From a virus: a stretch of 64,000 bases of DNA. The position numbers were made by a program, and so were the translations under genes. This document shows positions 57,270 to 64,000 of the stretch, piece by piece. The stretch lies in IMG/VR virus record IMGVR_UViG_3300023180_007965, positions 1 to 64,000 of that record; one strand, 5' to 3'. Each line of letters begins with the position of its first letter. Position 1 is the stretch's first letter. The notes below the pieces were generated by a model. That model saw nothing but the letters and a program-made list of their open reading frames with translations, had not been told where the DNA came from and searched no databases.

Positions 57270-59039
57270 ATGGCTAACAATATTTTTAGAAAAAATAACA
57301 TCCTTATCAAAGGGCTTCTTGGGGATTCCTTTGAATTTCTACAAAGGACCTATAATCAGACAAGGAACGTCTTTACCGTATCCTCTGCCTGGGGACAGAT
57401 ACTTTTTGTTCTTGAAAACCTTTCCCAACTTATTCTTTACTTCATAGAGGATTCTATCACTGAACTTAACATGCAAGAGGCAACTAGAAGTTATTCTATA
57501 AAAAGTTTGGCCAGAATTGCAGGATATGATCCAGTAAGGGGTATGTCTGCACAAGGGGAAGCATCTGTAGCCTGGAACTTGAGAGAAGATGATGCAGGCG
57601 GCGGCGCTGTCATACTAAGTAACAACCCAAAGATACAAAGTATCCAAAATGGTCTTCCATATACAATTGTATTGAATTCACCTTCTGTAAAGATACCTTT
57701 AACAAGAGGAAAAAAGTACAATTTTAAGATAGTCCAAGGTTCCTTTTCTACCTCCACGTTTACTGGAACTGGACTTTCATTGCAGAGCTTCAATCTTCCA
57801 TCTAAAGCTGGTGCATACATTGATCAGTTTTATGTGGATGTATATGTTAACGGTAACAAATGGGAAAGATATGAATCCTTATATGACATACCATTAAATG
57901 GAGAGGGCTACTTAGTAAAGAGTGGAATTGGTGAAGGTATAGACATATATTTTGGAAATAATAATTTTGGTAAAATACCACAATCTGGGAGTATCATAAC
58001 TGTAGAGTATTTGCAAACCTCGGGGTTCAGTGGTAATCTACAATCAAGATCTGATACAAACCTTACTTATAGATTCCTTGATAGTGGCACGGATCTTTTT
58101 GGTAATGACGTAAATCTTAATAACTACCTTACAGTAACGGGATTGCTTGATCCAAGCTTTGGTGCAGATCCAGAACCCATAGAACTGACAAGATTAGTTG
58201 CTCCTAAAACAAGTAGGTCTTATGTTTTTGCTAATTCTGAGAATTATGAGATTTATTTGCAAAAGCTAAATATATTCTCACAAATACAGGCTTTCTCAAC
58301 TTTTGATGATGAATACCTGGATGACGACAATGTTGTTTACATTTTCTTAGTCCCAGATGTAACTATTTCTCTTACCTCAAACCAAGACTACTTTGATATA
58401 CCTCAGAGTCAGTTTTTGCTTACACAGTCTCAAAAGCTTTCTTTACTTAATTTGATAGAAGATTCTGGTAGAATGATAGCAACTACTGTTGTTAAAATAT
58501 TAGATTCTGAGATAAAAAGGTTTGTTGGAAATGTGTCTATGTCTATTTTCGAAGGATATGATCCTGAGATTCTTAAGGATATTATCAGGGAAAGAATATC
58601 AGAATACATGCTTAATCTTAAAAGGAGGGATAGGATACCAAAGTCTGATATAATTGCTATTATAGAAGGCGTCGAAGGTGTAGATTCAGTTTCTTTCTTC
58701 TTTGTAGGTGAGGACAATGAAAGATATCATGAAACTGTGGATAATCTATCGAACGCATCTAATGCACAGCTTGAAAGACAAATTGGGATGGATGAGTATG
58801 GTGATATAATTATAGGAAGGGGTGAACTTGTTCTTCTTCGAGGTGGATGGTCTGATAGATATGGAACTACTTATGAAGAGGGAATTGTTACTGGTAAGCC
58901 CTCCGCATTAAATATTTCAATTTCGAGCATTAACCCAAGAAACTTCTTGAATGAATTAAATGCTAAAGCCAAAGCAAATCTCGTAAATGCTGATAGAAAT
59001 TCGCTTAGTAATACGAGATCAATGAGATCAACGCTATGA
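57270..59039 (+). CDS. 6: Baseplate wedge protein, T4 gp6-like (J-like)
   Basis: The 589-residue protein resembles T4 gp6 (660). It has an N-terminal helical region followed by ATRSYSIKSLARIAGYDPVRG, typical of baseplate J/gp6 proteins. A beta-rich middle follows (YIDQFYVDVYVNGNKWERYE, GIDIYFGNNNFGKIPQSGS), then NSENYEIYLQKLNIFSQIQA and the J-type C-terminal segment with IIREIR-like helices (DIIRERISEYMLNLKRRD). Two gp6 dimerise around the inner baseplate ring. It follows gp25 by four bases and overlaps the next gene by four. Confidence 0.85.
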   Translation: MANNIFRKNNILIKGLLGDSFEFLQRTYNQTRNVFTVSSAWGQILFVLENLSQLILYFIEDSITELNMQEATRSYSIKSLARIAGYDPVRGMSAQGEASVAWNLREDDAGGGAVILSNNPKIQSIQNGLPYTIVLNSPSVKIPLTRGKKYNFKIVQGSFSTSTFTGTGLSLQSFNLPSKAGAYIDQFYVDVYVNGNKWERYESLYDIPLNGEGYLVKSGIGEGIDIYFGNNNFGKIPQSGSIITVEYLQTSGFSGNLQSRSDTNLTYRFLDSGTDLFGNDVNLNNYLTVTGLLDPSFGADPEPIELTRLVAPKTSRSYVFANSENYEIYLQKLNIFSQIQAFSTFDDEYLDDDNVVYIFLVPDVTISLTSNQDYFDIPQSQFLLTQSQKLSLLNLIEDSGRMIATTVVKILDSEIKRFVGNVSMSIFEGYDPEILKDIIRERISEYMLNLKRRDRIPKSDIIAIIEGVEGVDSVSFFFVGEDNERYHETVDNLSNASNAQLERQIGMDEYGDIIIGRGELVLLRGGWSDRYGTTYEEGIVTGKPSALNISISSINPRNFLNELNAKAKANLVNADRNSLSNTRSMRSTL

Positions 59040-59566
59040 GAAACCGTAACTATACACCGTACCTACCCCCAGTAGAGACTAGTTATACAGTAAGAGGATT
59101 TAAGTTTAGAACTTATACTACTGACTTTGAAACCTCTGATGATCTCTATAAAAGCATTTCAGATGCTGAAGAAAGAGCATATAATATAGGATGCTCTGGC
59201 TATAGAAAAGTTACAACGGATGCTTTAGGTACACAGCTTTATGGACCTTGTTCGGACCTTAATACATATGTAAATATTACAAAAGATATTAAACCGAAAG
59301 CAATGGAAAGGAGATATTATGAATTTGATCCAACCGAAAATATCTATGATGTAAGGGCTTCGATAAATGATGATGTGAAAGAGGGATTTGATTATAAAAA
59401 CCAAATTTTTGAAAAAACACTATCTAACGTGCTGTTTAGAGACCCACAAAAGATAGCAATCCTGAATAATATGCAAAGGGTAGTTTTTGCACTTATTGAG
59501 TCTGTTAAGCAGATAAGGAATTTTTTCAACTACACAGTACCTTTCAATAATAAAAGAGTATTCTAA
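59036..59566 (+). CDS. Hypothetical baseplate-region protein
   Basis: The 176-residue protein overlaps the gp6 stop (ATGA). It has a Tyr/Arg-rich start (RNRNYTPYLPPVETSYTVRG), a helical and charged middle with SDDLYKSISDAEERAYNIGC, NIYDVRASINDDV and a C-terminal helix QRVVFALIESVKQIRNFFNY. No family is recognised, although its place between gp6 and the gp7-like gene would suit a small wedge component. It is coupled to both neighbours (next ATG two bases after its stop). Confidence 0.6.
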   Translation: MRNRNYTPYLPPVETSYTVRGFKFRTYTTDFETSDDLYKSISDAEERAYNIGCSGYRKVTTDALGTQLYGPCSDLNTYVNITKDIKPKAMERRYYEFDPTENIYDVRASINDDVKEGFDYKNQIFEKTLSNVLFRDPQKIAILNNMQRVVFALIESVKQIRNFFNYTVPFNNKRVF

Positions 59567-59568
59567 AA

Positions 59569-62500
59569 ATGGCTGATAGGCATTTAAGATTTTATAATAA
59601 ACAGGGAAATCCTTTAAATTTTGAGTATGTTGGAGCTACAGCTTCAACTCCCTTAACTTACACTTTCAATTACGAGACCTCTTCTGGAAATACAACACCC
59701 GCTGCTGGTAAGGTTTCTTTGATATCTTTATCTAGTAATGTGATCTATTTGAACAGTGTTGATCTTAACGGTTTTAACATTAGCCAATGGGCAGAAACAG
59801 TAAATACCAAAACCCAGCAGGGCGGAAAAATAAGTTTAAAGCTTAATATACAACCTGCTAATGTAATTGTTGCTGCTATATCTTCAGCTTCGGTTGCTTC
59901 TGGGATTGTTACACTAAACCTAAGTTCGTTTACTGGACCCTCCGCAATATCGAATGGGAATATTGCTTATTGTGAAACCTTGTCGCAGGACCTTCCTGGC
60001 GGTTATTTTAAGGGAAGTATATTCTTTGAACCCGTTTCTGCTGGTCTGTACGAGAATGAGCAGATTTTTGTTTTGCAAGAGTTTAAGGATTCTTCGAGTG
60101 GATTAAACTTTATAGGGTTTCCACATACTGGTGCTACGGGAGCTACCGGATCACCCTTATGGAGATCGAGATGGGAAAATGATTCCTATGGTGATGTAGA
60201 TGTTTCTAATGTTATCTTCACGTATAAGATAACTGAGAATGATCCCGAACTTGGGGGTGATCCTACTATAACAAACTACCAAAATATAGTTTTTCCGGTA
60301 GTTCAAAATGCTTCTGATCTCTATTCAAACGGTTATGTTTCTACTCCAGAAGCAGCAACACCTTCAAGGTCTCTTCAGATAAACATCGCAATTAATGCCC
60401 CTGAGCAGGGAGCAGAGGTATACGAGAGAAAGCTTATAGTAGAAGATATTACTTCAGGATCCCCCTCTAAGGTTGCTGAAATAGAATTCTATGGACAGGT
60501 GGTTGGTTCTGACGAAAGACTTGACGTACTTACAAGAAATCTTGGTAGAGCATTTTTGGCTGAAGATTCAACTATTCTTAGAAATCACGATCCAGATGAA
60601 CCACTTCCTGATTACATTGAGATAAATGAGAAAAGAAAGGAATTGATGGTAGCTGGGGAAGAGATCTTCCCCTACATAGGAAGTTATAAGGGATTAATAG
60701 GTGCTCTTAAATTCTTTGGTTACCAAGACCTGAGGATAAAGGAATATTGGCTTAATTTAAATTACCAAAGAGTAAATCTTACACCTCTCCAGGAAAATAA
60801 AATATTCTTAGACAATTACAACAATACCAAGACGCCAAACCAAACGGTTTTGATTGCTGACGTCCTTGATAATGAAAATAGTGGTAAGTACAGGCTAGAG
60901 CAAACATATGGACCTAACTCGGATGGTGAATATGTACTTGATGTCTCGTCTGAAAATACACTTGTTCCTTCAAGGACTTATAAGAAGACCTCTTTATTTG
61001 GTCTCTATTATGACATCAATACTACTTCCTCCCAAGAGGATCCTTATGGATATCCTGTCACCCCAGAATCCTTTACCTTTACTCAAGAGGAAGTCCTTGT
61101 TAAACTTTTTGCACTTAAGGAAAGACTTAAGCAAAGTTATCTTCCACTCAATGCCAGGATAATTGATATAACTGGTGAGGGTGTTTATTATAATGTTTAT
61201 AACACAAAAGCTTGGTCCGATACTTTAGAAAGAGATGAGATTGACTCCGGTAACAATATTAATTTTATAACTAATCCAGATTTTGGGTTTATAGAAGATC
61301 TTAGAGCATTTGGTATAAGAACTGACGCTAAGTCTATCCAATCCCCTATGAACTATAATAATGTGGTTGATATAGATGTGCAAGTTATAGGGCCTTCTGG
61401 AGATGCTTTTAGGTTCTCCACAACAAATACATTAAACCCGACACTCTCAATACAAAGGGGAAGGGAATATAATTTCAATCTTGTTACAAGCGGATTTGAT
61501 CTTTACTTTACTACTGATGCTTCTTTAGCTCAGGTAGATCCTGTTGGAATTTCAAATAATGGTTCAACCGGCGGTGTTGTTAGAATAGGTGTTAATCCTA
61601 GTGCAACTGGCCCATATTATTACTACTCCTCCGTTAATCCTTCTAAGATGAATGGAATCGTAACAATTACGGATTCTCCGGTTTCCGATTTTGGTAATGT
61701 AGTTAAACCGCTTCATAATAACCAAAGATATACCGCAAGTCAAAATGCAAGCCTTTTAACTGCTATTTCTAATTTTTACACCAAGAAAATGAATGGTGAG
61801 ATTAGAAACCTTGGCGATAACATTTCGACATCATTCCCTATTGAAGATTGCGGGGTTGATATAGGAATGCCTGTGGTGCTTGAATTTATTCCTGACACCT
61901 GGGATTGGGATGAAATGGGCATGTCTTGGGACTCTTTAGAACTTCCTTCTTTTACTTTGAGTGATAGTAGGTCACTTACTTGGAGAACAATAGATTTCTC
62001 AGCTTACAACGAGATAGAATGGGTTATAAACAAGTCCCAAAACCAGGTTGGTTCTGGTTATAATTTTTCATATAGGGGCTATGCAGTTGATTTTTATAAG
62101 TTAGCTCACTTTTTACCATATACCGGCGAGTATGACGTTACCTGTTATCTGTATGATGCTTTTAACTTTAAAAATAGGAAAATTGTTAAATCCTCCATCA
62201 CAGTATCCCCCAGGACAACATTATTGGATGGGTGGACAAGATATAGGGAGAATGAGAAATATTCTTGGGATTTAACCATTAGAGATTGGGATAGCTATGA
62301 CTCCATGTGGGAATATCCAGCAGAGGGTAAAACCTATGATGAAACTAAAAAAGAAATTCCAGAGGCAATATTAGATTTCGCTGTTTATGGTAATAATGCA
62401 ATAGACGGACAGATATTTAAGGTTGGAAAAAATGTACCTGCTATAGGTGCTTCGGGGAATATCCGACTAAATCAGAACATACTAAGTGTTTCGAGGATTT

Positions 62501-63600
62501 ATTCTACTTTGATATCTGGTAGTCAATATGGCTTTGCTAATGTGTTTACTACACAACCTCATAATTTTGTAGAAGGATCTGAGGTGTTTATAACTGGTAG
62601 TATTGACGACTTGAATAAATCTTGGAAAGTGTCTATCCCATCTGGGGCCACTGGATATTCTTTCCAAATTCCCTATATCTTGAGTAATCAAGCGGGTGTA
62701 GGTGCTACGTCTGGTCCTTCCTCGATTGCTGGGGGTACTGGATATTATGTACTTCCCGATTCATATCCAGCACAAAAGGTAACTGGTGGTGGATCTATTA
62801 GTGTTTCCATAAATGGTAGAGTAATAGGTGCAACATCTTCGGGTTCTAATTTGCAATCTACAGCTAACTCGATTATTAAGGAGATAAACTCAGTTGTTAC
62901 ACAACCCGACTATTTTGCCCAGACTTTTGATCCTACAGAGAATCCAGTAAATGTGAATCTAGTTGCTGATACTGAAAGTGGCAATATTGGAAATGGTGAT
63001 AAAATAACTGTTGCCCTAACTGGATCTTTAATTCTGGCTTCTGCAGATAGTGAACTTTCTGGTGGTGCTACTGGAGGATTTAGATATGTCGATTGGGATG
63101 CTTCTTCCGGAACAAATCCGGTTGAGAATTTAAAATACTTCGGTACTAAAAACCTTAAGTGGCAAACTTTTACCAATGCTTCTTGGGATAATGCTTATGC
63201 ACATTCTTGGGATGATTTTGAATATGAAAACGGATGGCTTGGTGGATATGAAATCCACAGTTCAAAGCCTGGAGATAACGTAAAGGCAAGTGTTGGCAAT
63301 GAGACATTACCTTTCCCAATTGGTGTAACCTTTACTGCTAGCTCTGGTACTGGTGCTTCTGCAAGTTTAACTCTTGGATCAGCGGCAAGTCAATTAAATG
63401 CTTCTAATGATCCTAACATTACTAATTTTTACTATAGAGTAATTCCAGAGACATCAACTGCTACATTAACTACTGCAGGACCGACTTCGGTGTCTATTTA
63501 TCCATTTGCTGCTACTGGAGGAACGGGGGCTGTTCCAGCATCAGTTCCTGGTGCACCACCGCCTTTGTTAGTATCCTTCACGGTAGCAACAGGACCATAA
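59569..63600 (+). CDS. 7: Baseplate wedge protein, T4 gp7-like, with tail-protein-I-like segment
   Basis: The 1343-residue protein is beta-rich over its N-terminal 320 residues. It then contains VLTRNLGRAFLAEDSTILRN and IGSYKGLIGALKFFGYQDLR with WLNLNYQRVN, a helical segment similar to tail-protein-I/gp7 regions, and KLFALKERLKQSYLPLNARI. The rest is a set of beta domains, with Trp/Asp-rich areas near 770-920 (DTWDWDEMGMSWDSLE; IRDWDSYDSMWEYPAEGKTY) and Gly/Ser/Thr-rich regions at the end. It is longer than T4 gp7 (1032). Gene order gp25, gp6, (small), gp7 agrees with T4-like baseplates. A short collagen-like GATGATGS stretch occurs near residue 190. Confidence 0.65.
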   Translation: MADRHLRFYNKQGNPLNFEYVGATASTPLTYTFNYETSSGNTTPAAGKVSLISLSSNVIYLNSVDLNGFNISQWAETVNTKTQQGGKISLKLNIQPANVIVAAISSASVASGIVTLNLSSFTGPSAISNGNIAYCETLSQDLPGGYFKGSIFFEPVSAGLYENEQIFVLQEFKDSSSGLNFIGFPHTGATGATGSPLWRSRWENDSYGDVDVSNVIFTYKITENDPELGGDPTITNYQNIVFPVVQNASDLYSNGYVSTPEAATPSRSLQINIAINAPEQGAEVYERKLIVEDITSGSPSKVAEIEFYGQVVGSDERLDVLTRNLGRAFLAEDSTILRNHDPDEPLPDYIEINEKRKELMVAGEEIFPYIGSYKGLIGALKFFGYQDLRIKEYWLNLNYQRVNLTPLQENKIFLDNYNNTKTPNQTVLIADVLDNENSGKYRLEQTYGPNSDGEYVLDVSSENTLVPSRTYKKTSLFGLYYDINTTSSQEDPYGYPVTPESFTFTQEEVLVKLFALKERLKQSYLPLNARIIDITGEGVYYNVYNTKAWSDTLERDEIDSGNNINFITNPDFGFIEDLRAFGIRTDAKSIQSPMNYNNVVDIDVQVIGPSGDAFRFSTTNTLNPTLSIQRGREYNFNLVTSGFDLYFTTDASLAQVDPVGISNNGSTGGVVRIGVNPSATGPYYYYSSVNPSKMNGIVTITDSPVSDFGNVVKPLHNNQRYTASQNASLLTAISNFYTKKMNGEIRNLGDNISTSFPIEDCGVDIGMPVVLEFIPDTWDWDEMGMSWDSLELPSFTLSDSRSLTWRTIDFSAYNEIEWVINKSQNQVGSGYNFSYRGYAVDFYKLAHFLPYTGEYDVTCYLYDAFNFKNRKIVKSSITVSPRTTLLDGWTRYRENEKYSWDLTIRDWDSYDSMWEYPAEGKTYDETKKEIPEAILDFAVYGNNAIDGQIFKVGKNVPAIGASGNIRLNQNILSVSRIYSTLISGSQYGFANVFTTQPHNFVEGSEVFITGSIDDLNKSWKVSIPSGATGYSFQIPYILSNQAGVGATSGPSSIAGGTGYYVLPDSYPAQKVTGGGSISVSINGRVIGATSSGSNLQSTANSIIKEINSVVTQPDYFAQTFDPTENPVNVNLVADTESGNIGNGDKITVALTGSLILASADSELSGGATGGFRYVDWDASSGTNPVENLKYFGTKNLKWQTFTNASWDNAYAHSWDDFEYENGWLGGYEIHSSKPGDNVKASVGNETLPFPIGVTFTASSGTGASASLTLGSAASQLNASNDPNITNFYYRVIPETSTATLTTAGPTSVSIYPFAATGGTGAVPASVPGAPPPLLVSFTVATGP

Positions 63601-63613
63601 AATACAGAAAAGA

Positions 63614-64000
63614 ATGGCTTCAAATATTCAAATATACGAGACACAATCAGTTATCTATACGGATACAACCTCTGGTGGATTTCCTCCGTATTCTAGAAGA
63701 TGGAACTTCACAGGTGGAAATATTTCAAGTGCTACTGGTGCCACTGCTTTGGTTAGATATAACAACCCCGGTACATATACCGCAACATTAACTGTAACTG
63801 ATTTTAATAACATAACAGCATCTTTTTCTTCAACTAATGGTATAGAGGTATTAGCATCTTCTGTTTCTGCATCGTTTACAGTTAATCCGACTTTGATCCT
63901 GATGGATCAGTCTACACAGTTTACCGACACTTCAACAGGTGCACCTGAGGATCCAACTTCTTTTCAATGGGACGTTGGTGGATCATCATATTCTACATCA
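63614..64000 (+). CDS. PKD/Ig-like domain protein, tail or baseplate (3' truncated)
   Basis: ATG 63614 opens a frame that runs off the window after 129 codons. It begins MASNIQIYETQSVIYTDTTS, and two PKD-like repeats are visible. The first has GGFPPYSRRWNFTGGN and NNPGTYTATLTVTD. The second starts ASFTVNPTLILMDQSTQFTD and reaches TSFQWDVGG. PKD beta-sandwiches often serve for surface binding in phage tail and fibre proteins. It follows the gp7-like gene by 13 bases, so a baseplate fibre or adhesin is likely. The full length is not visible. Confidence 0.75.
   Translation, partial: MASNIQIYETQSVIYTDTTSGGFPPYSRRWNFTGGNISSATGATALVRYNNPGTYTATLTVTDFNNITASFSSTNGIEVLASSVSASFTVNPTLILMDQSTQFTDTSTGAPEDPTSFQWDVGGSSYSTS

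Noticed and set aside
60110-60150. Collagen-like GATGATG segment as a collagen domain
   Set aside because: Only two or three Gly-x-y triplets are present, too few to form a triple helix.

Overview
The window is a slice of the genome of a large T4-related myovirus (contractile-tailed phage). The DNA is AT-rich and almost every gene lies on the + strand, packed head to tail with short overlaps; no host chromosomal genes are seen. T4-type genes recognised include the late sigma factor gp55, gp4, portal gp20 (two copies), prohead protease gp21, major capsid protein gp23, DNA ligase gp30, clamp loader gp44 (and probably gp62), an Rnh-type nuclease, and baseplate genes resembling gp53, gp27, gp5, gp25, gp6 and gp7. 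The host is probably a member of Bacteroidota: start codons sit in A-rich leaders with almost no Shine-Dalgarno sequences, and two copies of a conserved TAGTTTTG-type promoter fit the Bacteroidota -7 box TAnnTTTG. No terminase, DNA polymerase, helicase or lysis genes appear, so the window is only part of a larger genome. No tRNA, CRISPR array or insertion sequence was seen, and there is no gene-free stretch longer than about 300 bases.

Layout. 1-2.1 kb: end of a dCMP-deaminase-like gene, an ECF-like sigma factor, a small membrane protein and a PD-(D/E)XK nuclease. 2.1-8.1 kb: a coiled-coil protein, two membrane proteins, two related virion-like proteins and a long acidic repeat protein that probably continues by -1 frameshifting. 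8.2-12.9 kb: gp55, gp4, an unknown protein and two portal paralogues. 12.9-22.4 kb: heptose-kinase-like PfkB protein, DNA ligase, clamp loader, guanylate kinase, flap nuclease, a UV-endonuclease-like barrel, an Fpg/Nei glycosylase and a DnaQ-like exonuclease (replication, repair, nucleotide metabolism). 22.4-34.5 kb: head module with a nucleotidyltransferase, a large hydrophobic virion protein, a protease-scaffold fusion, the capsid protein and a run of coiled-coil internal proteins. 34.6-43.5 kb: glycosyltransferases, a P-loop kinase, asparagine synthetase, Nudix hydrolase, further putative internal head proteins and the only minus-strand gene. 43.5-64 kb: baseplate and tail genes, interrupted at 53.5-56.1 kb by a four-domain ribosomal-protein-S1-like gene and an amidoligase-like gene.

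How it seems to work. A GATATATA element recurs about 20-45 bases upstream of starts of gene groups and is the likely late promoter read by the gp55 homologue. Many proteins around the capsid gene begin with a short basic/aromatic leader ending in LNE, INE, LLE or VNE. This resembles the T4 capsid-targeting sequence that is cut by the gp21 protease, and it suggests a set of cargo proteins packed inside the head and possibly injected, among them a nucleotidyltransferase. The most unusual features are this cargo set, an A AAA AAC slippery stop site followed by an open repeat-bearing frame, two adjacent portal genes, the phage S1-like protein, and promoters nested in terminator or hairpin loops.
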